This document shows, in pieces, positions 58,455 to 64,000 of a stretch of 64,000 bases of DNA (the first letter of the stretch is position 1; each line of letters starts with the position of its first letter). Origin of the DNA: Bacillus sp. THAF10. Lineage in GTDB: Bacteria; Bacillota; Bacilli; Bacillales; Bacillaceae_I. Made by a program: the position numbers and the translations under genes. The notes below the pieces were generated by a model. The model saw only the letters and a program-made list of their open reading frames with translations, made no database searches and had not been told where the DNA came from. The stretch lies in the NCBI RefSeq assembly GCF_009363695.1, contig NZ_CP045403.1, positions 1,282,001 through 1,346,000 on the forward strand, given 5' to 3'.

Positions 58455-58718
58455 ATGGGCTATTTGCTACCAGTCCAAATGGATGCTTATACGCAATATG
58501 CAAACCGAACTGTTTCTGAGAAGGAAGGGATTAAGCTTGACCCTGTCATCCGTCCTCATTTTTACAAGTTGGATTCACAGTTAACCTGGCAGGAAGTGCA
58601 TCAAAATTTAAAGCAACCAAGTTTTATAAAGAAAAAAGACGCTTCAGATGATAAAAAATACGATAAATTATTAGCGCAGCTCACAGGAAAAGGTCAGCTT
58701 TTTCAAGAATATGTGTAA
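58455..58718 (+). CDS. Conserved hypothetical protein, 87 aa
   Basis: ATG 58455 after AAAGGGGAG. The product GYLLPVQMDAYTQYANRTVSEKEGIKLDPVIRPHFYKLDSQLTWQEVHQ is soluble, with the YxQYANR segment and a Lys-rich tail, ending LAQLTGKGQLFQEYV. I do not recognise the family, although the VQMDxYxQY start recurs in small Bacillus proteins. Divergent from yjcD and 44 bases before the hydrolase gene, so possibly cotranscribed with it. Confidence 0.6.
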   Translation: MGYLLPVQMDAYTQYANRTVSEKEGIKLDPVIRPHFYKLDSQLTWQEVHQNLKQPSFIKKKDASDDKKYDKLLAQLTGKGQLFQEYV

Positions 58719-58762
58719 ATTATTCAAAATATGGCTTTCTCTCAAGATAAAGGGGTATACAA

Positions 58763-59674
58763 ATGGAGTTACTTAAGATTACTGAAAATGTATATTACTT
58801 TCATGCAGCAGTGAATATCGGGTATATTAGATTTTCTAACGATGCAGGAATGTTAATTGATGCAGGCCTTGAAGACCAGGCCATGAAGATTGTAGTAAGA
58901 AAGCTTGAAGAGATGAACTTGCCTCTCTCGCATCTTTTTATAACCCATGCCCATGCAGACCATTATGGTGGGGCAGCGTATCTACAACGTGAGCGCGATA
59001 TCTACACGTTTGCTCCTCATTTTGAATCCGCAATTCTACAAAACCCGATGCTAGAGCCTCTTTATTTGTTTCATGGTGCCCACCCTTTGGAAGAATGGCG
59101 AAGTAAGTTTCTAGAAGGAAAACCCATGAGAGTGGATAGGGTCGTATCAGAAGAGAAAACCTTTGAGATAAACGGAGGGGGGAGCTTTCAAACCATTTCG
59201 CTTCCTGGTCACAGTTATTTTCAATACGGTGTCGTGGTAGAAAATATTCTTTTTGCAGCAGATGCTTACTTCGGTGCAGATATTCTACATAAGCATAAAA
59301 TCCCCTTTATTGTGGATGCAAACCAAACGTTTTCTTCGTTAAGGAAAATAAAAAACCTTTCATGTAAAGGGGCAGTCCCTGGACATGGAAGGTATGAAGA
59401 AGCCTTTATACATACAATCGAAGAAAACATAGCAGTGCATCAACAAGTTGAAGAAATGCTTGTAGGTTTCATTCAAGAGCAAAAACAAGGTATCACTATT
59501 GAAACACTGGTTACTATGGGATGTACAGAGCTAGGTATTACTATTAAAAACGCGCCGTCCTTTATGCTATTTCGCACCGCTATAACGGCTTATTTGACAA
59601 AATTAATGCAGGAAAACGTCATTGAATTTCATCTGTACCAAAATCAGTTATTAGTCCGATCCTCTTGTGAATAA
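58763..59674 (+). CDS. MBL-fold metallo-hydrolase
   Basis: A 303-aa metallo-β-lactamase-fold enzyme with HAHADHYGG (metal ligands at about 62-67) after the strand HLFITH, then LPGHSYFQYGVVVENILFAADAYFG and PGHGRYEE as later ligands, plus a C-terminal winged-helix-like region as in glyoxalase II/LACTB2 relatives. The substrate cannot be named. GGGGTATACAA precedes ATG 58763. Its last 31 bases overlap the end of the converging DUF421 gene. Confidence 0.82.
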   Translation: MELLKITENVYYFHAAVNIGYIRFSNDAGMLIDAGLEDQAMKIVVRKLEEMNLPLSHLFITHAHADHYGGAAYLQRERDIYTFAPHFESAILQNPMLEPLYLFHGAHPLEEWRSKFLEGKPMRVDRVVSEEKTFEINGGGSFQTISLPGHSYFQYGVVVENILFAADAYFGADILHKHKIPFIVDANQTFSSLRKIKNLSCKGAVPGHGRYEEAFIHTIEENIAVHQQVEEMLVGFIQEQKQGITIETLVTMGCTELGITIKNAPSFMLFRTAITAYLTKLMQENVIEFHLYQNQLLVRSSCE

Positions 59675-60348
59675 GGAATGACAAAGATAGGTTTCCCTTC
59701 CTCCCACTCAGCATAAGCAATTTTTGATGGGGTATGGTAGCCTGTCTTTTTTAATTCCTGAAGCAGCCAATGCTCTTTAAGGTTGAATTCATCTAGATTA
59801 TCAGACAACACTTCTCCGTCAGAAATCACAGGTACTGGAAGTGTTACGTTTCGGGAGGGAATTTGAAAATCTTCATTAACAGGTGCAGCGTACGGATGTT
59901 TTTTTAACACACTCACTGTCCCATCTGTTTCAAGTACGGCATATTCCACTTCTTGTAACGAAAAGGCTCCTTTCGAGCGTAGAAGATGTCGGAGCTGATC
60001 GATATCGAGCTTGGCTTTTTTAAGCTCTTTTTTATTGATTTCCCCTTTATGTATGACGATGGAAGGTCTACCCTCTAAAAACCCTCTCGTCTTGCGCCAC
60101 TTTTGTGTGATCGTTTCTAGTAAAAATATCAATAGCCCCCAGAGTCCAAGCGTGAAGAGAATTTTCTCTATTCCAATCTCATTGTCATAAAGTGCGTTTC
60201 CAACGAGTTCCCCAAGAACAAGTGCCGAGATAAAATCAAAGGGAGTGATTTGGGTGATTTGTGTCTTCCCTAGCCACTGCGTGATGATAAAAAGAGCAAA
60301 GAAACCAACCACTAGTTCTATTGTAATTCGACCAAAGTCCATTAGCAT
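59644..60348 (-). CDS. DUF421 membrane protein (YetF family), second copy
   Basis: A 234-aa protein: GRITIELVVGFFALFIITQWLGKTQITQITPFDFISALVLGELVGNALYDNEIGIEKILFTLGLWGLLIFLLETIT gives three helices. The cytoplasmic domain has RGFLEGRPSIVIHKGEINKKELKKAKLDIDQLRHLLRSKGAFSLQEVEYAVLETDGTVSV. It is paralogous to the SpoVA-operon copy at 53690, but shorter and monocistronic. The family is membrane-bound and little studied. ATG 60348 or 60342. Tail-to-tail overlap with the MBL gene. Confidence 0.82.
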   Translation of the reverse strand: MLMDFGRITIELVVGFFALFIITQWLGKTQITQITPFDFISALVLGELVGNALYDNEIGIEKILFTLGLWGLLIFLLETITQKWRKTRGFLEGRPSIVIHKGEINKKELKKAKLDIDQLRHLLRSKGAFSLQEVEYAVLETDGTVSVLKKHPYAAPVNEDFQIPSRNVTLPVPVISDGEVLSDNLDEFNLKEHWLLQELKKTGYHTPSKIAYAEWEEGKPIFVIPYSQEDRTNN

Positions 60349-60420
60349 AGCTGTTTCGTCATCCTTTTCTAGTATCCATACACGTAGTATTTCTTAAGAT
60401 AGCAAGAAGTATGAAAAAAT

Positions 60421-60466
60421 AAAAGGATGTCTCTTTGTAGGTTACCCTGCAAAAAGACATCCTTTT
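60421..60466 (-). terminator. yjcF terminator
   Basis: AAAAGGATGTCTCTTTG / CAAAAAGACATCCTTTT, one mismatch, with T-rich sequence on the minus strand. Confidence 0.82.
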
Positions 60467-60891
60467 TATATGTTTTTCGTCATTGTTACATGTGGAATGC
60501 CAGCATCTAAAAAAATATCCGAAACGGTTTCATAGCCAAGCTTTGTATAAAATGGTTCCGCATGTGTTTGGGCATTTAATTTTAGAACATGGATTTCTTT
60601 CATTTTCGCATACTCTTCAATGGTAGCCATGATTTGTCTTCCGGCCCCTTTTTTGGTGCGATAGGATGGAAGTACGCAAATGCGTTCTACCTTTCCAATT
60701 CCTTCTAAAATTCGAAAACGGCCCGCTCCCACTGGTTTATCTTCATCATACAAAACAAAATGGGTAGCATCTTTTTCAAATTGGTCTATTTCTTCTTCTA
60801 TTGGAACATGTTGTTCGTTTACAAAAACGGTTTTACGTACCTCATATGCATGCTGTAACGCTTCTTCTGTGTTTACGACTTGTACGTGCAA
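60466..60891 (-). CDS. yjcF: GNAT-family acetyltransferase YjcF
   Basis: A 141-aa acetyltransferase: YEVRKTVFVNEQHVPIEEEIDQFEKDATHFVLYDEDKPVGAGRFR, KVERICVLPSYRTKKGAGRQIMATIEEYAK (acetyl-CoA loop RTKKGAGRQ), LKLNAQTHAEPFYTKLGYETVSDIFLDAGIPHVTM. This ElaA-like plan fits YjcF. TTG 60891 is three bases after the yjcG stop, so they form an operon. Substrate unknown. Confidence 0.85.
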   Translation of the reverse strand: MHVQVVNTEEALQHAYEVRKTVFVNEQHVPIEEEIDQFEKDATHFVLYDEDKPVGAGRFRILEGIGKVERICVLPSYRTKKGAGRQIMATIEEYAKMKEIHVLKLNAQTHAEPFYTKLGYETVSDIFLDAGIPHVTMTKNI

Positions 60892-60894
60892 GGC

Positions 60895-61416
60895 TTAAGC
60901 ATCCTTTCCAAAACGGAATGTTTCATAGACGGTCCACATACCATCTTCTAGTTGATACAATAGGTGAAATCTGTCTGCCATCTCTTCATGCTCTATATTC
61001 GTCATTTTTAACGTTCCAAGAACATCAGAGTGCTCATCGTCTGATAGATTTTGACCGATGGTAATATGGGGTACGTAGGCATATTCACGGTTATCTTGGA
61101 AATAGCCGGATCCAGAATGAAGTTTTTCATGAAATTGAATTAATTCGTCCGTTGGATCTACTTTTAAATAGATGACATTATTTACAGGAGCAAACGAGCT
61201 CACTTTGTAAATGTTTAAAGGGATAGGAGCGGTTTCTTTTGCAATAGCTGCAAGCTCATCCGTCACAGATTTCATATCACTTTCATCAATTTCAAACGAG
61301 TTTTTCAGCGTCACATGCGGTGGAATTAGCGCATAATGTGTGTCGTAACGCTTGCGAAATGAATTTGCGAGGTCCTGTAATTTTTTTGTTGGAAAAATAG
61401 CGATTCCATATTTCAT
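60895..61416 (-). CDS. yjcG: 2H phosphoesterase superfamily protein YjcG
   Basis: A 173-aa LigT-like protein with the two HxT motifs of the 2H fold: [10 protein letters not shown] (His34-Thr36) and [10 protein letters not shown] (His116-Thr118), here in the expected symmetrical lobes. Members cleave or join 2'-5' or cyclic phosphates of nucleotides. B. subtilis YjcG has been solved structurally but its substrate is unknown. TAGGAGGGA precedes ATG 61416. First gene of the yjcG-yjcF pair. Confidence 0.88.
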   Translation of the reverse strand: MKYGIAIFPTKKLQDLANSFRKRYDTHYALIPPHVTLKNSFEIDESDMKSVTDELAAIAKETAPIPLNIYKVSSFAPVNNVIYLKVDPTDELIQFHEKLHSGSGYFQDNREYAYVPHITIGQNLSDDEHSDVLGTLKMTNIEHEEMADRFHLLYQLEDGMWTVYETFRFGKDA

Positions 61417-61520
61417 CCAATATCCCTCCTAATATCTATATTTCCTACTACTTTTATTTTATCTTAAATTTTTTCAAAAGAATAGAAAAGAATCGAGGTA
61501 AGTTTATAACTTGCTGCTTA

Positions 61521-62243
61521 CTATAGTATCAAAGGCAAAGCTTTCTTTAAATCTGGCTGCCAATATGTCCATGTATGTGTGCCTTCGAATTCCTCATAAT
61601 GAACAGAAAAGCTTTTTTCATTCATCAATTCATGTAGCTTTCTGTTTGGATCAATGAAGTTTTTCTTCTCTCCATTTGTAGTTGGTACCTCTGTTTCTTT
61701 CGTCCCAATCACATGATAGAGCGAGAGGAAGGAGGGTTGTCCGAATTCTTCGACTTTCTGAAGAACCTTTTCATCCACATACGGTGATTGCATGATGACT
61801 TTACCAAAGGTATGCGGATAAGATAGTGCTGTCATTAAAGATACAGTCCCTGCTAGGGAATCACCAATTAATGCACGTCCCATTCCCATTTGATAAGAAG
61901 GGTAGTTTTCATCCAAATAAGGCACTAGCTCGTGCGCCAAAAACCGTATATAGGCACCGTTTTTTTCCCCATCAGGATGATACTTGCTCCACCGATCCTT
62001 CACATCCTTATAAGGTATGCCAACAATGATGGTATTGGAAATTTCTCCTGCCTCAAGTAGCTTATCCGCTGTGCTGCCAATTCGGCCGAGGGTAAAGTAA
62101 TCCTTCCCATCCTGTGCAATTAGAATATTGTATTTATAAAGAGGAGAATAATTTGCAGGTGTATACACCATTAAGGTCATCTCTTCCTTTAATTCATTGC
62201 TGTATAACGAAAATTCCTCGATACGCCCGATATTTTTCTTCAT
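61521..62243 (-). CDS. yjcH: α/β-hydrolase, putative esterase YjcH
   Basis: A 240-aa esterase-D-type hydrolase: NELKEEMTLMVYTPANYSPLYKYNILIAQDGKDYF, RWSKYHPDGEKNGAYIRFLAHELVPYLDENYPSY, ALIGDSLAGTVSLMTAL with nucleophile Ser in GDSLAG, QSPYVDEKV and the terminal EFEGTHTWTYWQPDL with catalytic His. Same gene order (yjcF, yjcG, yjcH) as B. subtilis. GGGAGG precedes ATG 62243. Substrate unknown. Confidence 0.85.
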   Translation of the reverse strand: MKKNIGRIEEFSLYSNELKEEMTLMVYTPANYSPLYKYNILIAQDGKDYFTLGRIGSTADKLLEAGEISNTIIVGIPYKDVKDRWSKYHPDGEKNGAYIRFLAHELVPYLDENYPSYQMGMGRALIGDSLAGTVSLMTALSYPHTFGKVIMQSPYVDEKVLQKVEEFGQPSFLSLYHVIGTKETEVPTTNGEKKNFIDPNRKLHELMNEKSFSVHYEEFEGTHTWTYWQPDLKKALPLIL

Positions 62244-62377
62244 ATTAATAACCTCCCATGATGTCTCTATGTGTAGGTAAGCGCTTTATGACTTATCTTA
62301 TCATATTTTTCCTGAAGTGTAGAATTTGAGCATCCGTATGAATGTAGTGAAAAGATAAAAAATTTTCTGTCAATATA

Positions 62378-62445
62378 TTGACCTTTGAAACATACGTTAT
62401 ATAATATATTTTATCAAACTAATCCGATTAATTTAATCAGAATTA
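62378..62445 (+). promoter_or_regulatory. Promoter and CymR-like operator of the ABC transporter
   Basis: -35 TTGACC (62378-62383), 16-base spacer, -10 TATAAT (62400-62405). Downstream is TAATCC-GATTAATTTAATC-AGAATTA (62420-62445), a dyad around a perfect GATTAA-T-TTAATC core. It looks like the binding motif I recall for CymR, the cysteine-metabolism repressor. It lies about 8-33 bases after the expected transcription start, a repressing position. Confidence 0.55.
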
Positions 62446-62474
62446 TAGGAAAAGGATAAAGAAGGTGAAAACAG

Positions 62475-63248
62475 TTGTTTTTACAGATATCAGATATTTC
62501 AAAAACTTATACACTTCAAAGTATAGAGAAGACCGTCCTTTCCAGAATAAACGTTGATATTAAAGAAGGAGAATTTGTTTCCATTCTAGGCCCGTCTGGA
62601 TGTGGGAAATCCACGCTACTCTCCATAGTTGCTGGGCTATTGAAGCCAAGTGAGGGAGAAATCCGATTGAAAAACTCCGTCATTAAAAAGCCTGGAAAAG
62701 ATCGAGGGATGGTTTTTCAACAAGCAGCCCTGTTTCCATGGATGACAGTGGAAGAGAATGTCTTATTTGCCATACGCGATATAAAAAATAAAGAGAAGAG
62801 GCAACAAAGAGCTTTCCAATATTTAAAAATGGTGCAGCTTAGCAGCAATCTAAAGCAGTATCCTCATGAACTTTCAGGTGGAATGCAGCAAAGGGTAGCC
62901 ATTGCACGTGCACTTGCAATGGATCCTATTGTCCTATTAATGGATGAACCATTTGGAGCGTTGGATGAACAAACACGGATGCGTCTTCAGCATGAGCTAG
63001 AAACCATTTGGCTGCAAACAAAGAAAACAGTACTGTTTGTCACTCATAGCATCCATGAATCAATTAAGCTATCTGACAGAATCCTTGTGATGGGAACAAG
63101 ACCAGGAACGATCATTGCAGATATTCATGTAGATATAGAGCGGCCTAGAGAGCGGACAGCTCAAGAGGTAGCAATTCTAGAGACCAGGATAAGCCGTTTG
63201 TTGGAAGAAGAAATAGAGAAGGTAGTACAGGAGGAGTTGAGGTTATGA
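62475..63248 (+). CDS. ABC transporter ATP-binding protein (SsuB/TauB type)
   Basis: A 257-aa ATPase of the nitrate/sulfonate/taurine uptake group. Walker A GPSGCGKS at about 39-46, Q-loop FQQAALFPWMTVEENV, signature LSGGMQQRVAIARALA, Walker B VLLMDEPFGALDEQTR and H-loop VTHSIHESI. The ALFPWMTV segment is characteristic of SsuB/TauB. TTG 62475 follows AAGGTG. Overlaps the permease gene by four bases. The CymR-like operator points to a sulfur-containing substrate. Confidence 0.85.
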   Translation: MFLQISDISKTYTLQSIEKTVLSRINVDIKEGEFVSILGPSGCGKSTLLSIVAGLLKPSEGEIRLKNSVIKKPGKDRGMVFQQAALFPWMTVEENVLFAIRDIKNKEKRQQRAFQYLKMVQLSSNLKQYPHELSGGMQQRVAIARALAMDPIVLLMDEPFGALDEQTRMRLQHELETIWLQTKKTVLFVTHSIHESIKLSDRILVMGTRPGTIIADIHVDIERPRERTAQEVAILETRISRLLEEEIEKVVQEELRL

Positions 63249-64000
63249 AGCCAGGTGTAAAACGCCTCATCTTCTTCACTTTGCTGTTTACCATTTGGGA
63301 GGTAGGGGTGTTAATTATTGGCTGGTCACAAGTTGTGATGCCAAAGCCAACTGATGTAGCAGTTGCTTTATACAATGGTTTTATGGATAAAACATTACTA
63401 TATGATCTTGGAGCAAGCTTTAAGAGGCTTGGAGTTGGACTTTCCTTGGCACTTATCATCGGAACTTTGCTAGGAATCTTATTAGCGAAATCAAAAACTG
63501 CCGATGAAACCTTAGGTACCTTAGTTCTTGCCCTCCAAAGTGTTCCGAGTATTGTTTGGTTGCCGCTGGCGATCATCTGGTTTGGATTCAACGAAACAGC
63601 CATCATTTTTATTGTTACTCTCGGTGGAACGCTTGTCATGACCATTAACATGCGCATGGGAATCAAAAGTGTTCCGCCATTATATACAAAAGCCGCATCC
63701 ACCATGGGTGCATCAGGAATTGAAATGTTCTGGAAAATTATTTTACCTGCATCGGTTCCTTATGCCGTAACGGGTGCAAGGCTAGCCTGGGCATTTGCCT
63801 GGAGAGCCTTGATGGCTGCTGAACTACTTAGTATGGGACCTGGTCTTGGTTATACGTTAAAGTATGCAGCTGATTTTGGACAGATGAGTCTTGTGTTTGG
63901 TGTTATTATCATTATTTGTGTCATTGGTTCTGTTGTTGATTTAGTTATTTTCCAGCGTTTTGAGAAAAATGTAATTCGCCGCTGGGGCTTAGATTCATGA
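63245..64000 (+). CDS. ABC transporter permease (SsuC/TauC type)
   Basis: A 251-aa membrane protein with about six helices: LIFFTLLFTIWEVGVLIIGWSQVVMPKPTDV, ASFKRLGVGLSLALIIGTLLGILLA, LGTLVLALQSVPSIVWLPLAIIWFGF and the EAA loop AASTMGASGIEMFWKIILPASVPYAVTGARLAWAFAWRALMAAELL, typical of SsuC/TauC/ThiX permeases. The stop codon falls on the last three bases of the window, so the gene is complete. A substrate-binding protein is expected next, outside the window. Confidence 0.87.
   Translation: MKPGVKRLIFFTLLFTIWEVGVLIIGWSQVVMPKPTDVAVALYNGFMDKTLLYDLGASFKRLGVGLSLALIIGTLLGILLAKSKTADETLGTLVLALQSVPSIVWLPLAIIWFGFNETAIIFIVTLGGTLVMTINMRMGIKSVPPLYTKAASTMGASGIEMFWKIILPASVPYAVTGARLAWAFAWRALMAAELLSMGPGLGYTLKYAADFGQMSLVFGVIIIICVIGSVVDLVIFQRFEKNVIRRWGLDS

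Noticed and set aside
1..64000. tRNA, rRNA, CRISPR arrays, transposases, prophage structural genes, T-box or known metabolite riboswitches
   Set aside because: Looked for and not seen; the long leader regions contain repeats or short hairpins only.

Overview
The window comes from a low-GC, endospore-forming member of the Bacillaceae (Bacillus/Sutcliffiella-like). Three things point there: strong AGGAGG-type ribosome binding sites with many GTG and TTG starts; a set of dedicated sporulation genes (SpoVAC/AD/AE, SpoVIF, YjcZ family, YjcA, Sda-like, coat and exosporium-type proteins); and long gene-order conservation with the opp-yjb-fabI-yjc segment of Bacillus subtilis. I see no rRNA, tRNA, CRISPR array, transposase or phage structural genes.

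Layout. 1-2.2 kb: end of an oligopeptide ABC transporter (oppC', oppD, oppF). 2.5-10 kb: a secreted glycosidase-like protein, a small membrane protein, the acetyltransferase YjbC, then an opposite-strand operon of lipoprotein adaptor, RND efflux pump and GDSL esterase that separates yjbC from spx. 10.3-17.6 kb: stress and competence genes spx, yjbE (TerC family), mecA, cls, coiA, pepF. 17.7-21.7 kb: yizD, the small RNA roxS under a Rex/Fnr-type operator, an inserted collagen-like spore-surface gene, yjbH-yjbI, and cwlQ(yjbJ)-yjbK. Spx, its adaptor YjbH and MecA therefore lie close together. 22.1-25.9 kb: yjbL, the small alarmone synthetase yjbM/sasB, nadK, the pseudouridine synthase yjbO, and convergent prpE. 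26.3-30.9 kb: a CPA2 antiporter, FapR-controlled fabI, and an amidase-SPOR-glucosaminidase without a signal peptide.

31-47.3 kb is an AT-rich glycan island where B. subtilis carries thiamine and coat genes. It holds a pyruvyl transferase, two paralogous GT4 enzymes, a UDP-GlcNAc 2-epimerase, GT2/CgeB-like/GT-D/DUF616 transferases, a DUF579 (plant glucuronoxylan methyltransferase-like) protein, rmlACBD for dTDP-rhamnose and a nucleotide-sugar dehydrogenase. Small coat-type proteins lie between these blocks. The likely product is a rhamnose-containing, possibly pyruvylated, methylated and uronic-acid-bearing spore-surface polysaccharide (inference).

47.3-55.4 kb is a sporulation block: small coat-type proteins, coiled-coil proteins, yjcA, and an operon of YhcN/YlaJ lipoprotein-spoVAC-spoVAD-spoVAEb-DUF1657-DUF421. 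That operon has the gene content of the spoVA2mob heat-resistance operon, minus its first DUF1657 gene. YjcZ-family and spoVIF genes follow. 55.4-62.2 kb returns to conserved yjc genes (Sda-like, helicase yjcD, MBL hydrolase, a second DUF421, yjcF, yjcG, yjcH). The window ends with the ATPase and permease of a sulfonate/taurine-type ABC transporter behind a CymR-like operator.

Non-coding structure is rich: five copies of a 95-140 bp imperfect palindromic repeat, two full copies and one fragment of a ~185 bp MITE-like element, an exact 20-bp-period tandem array, two long stem-loops that occlude ribosome binding sites of sporulation genes, and two glycan genes whose homology-defined start codon is not ATG, GTG or TTG.
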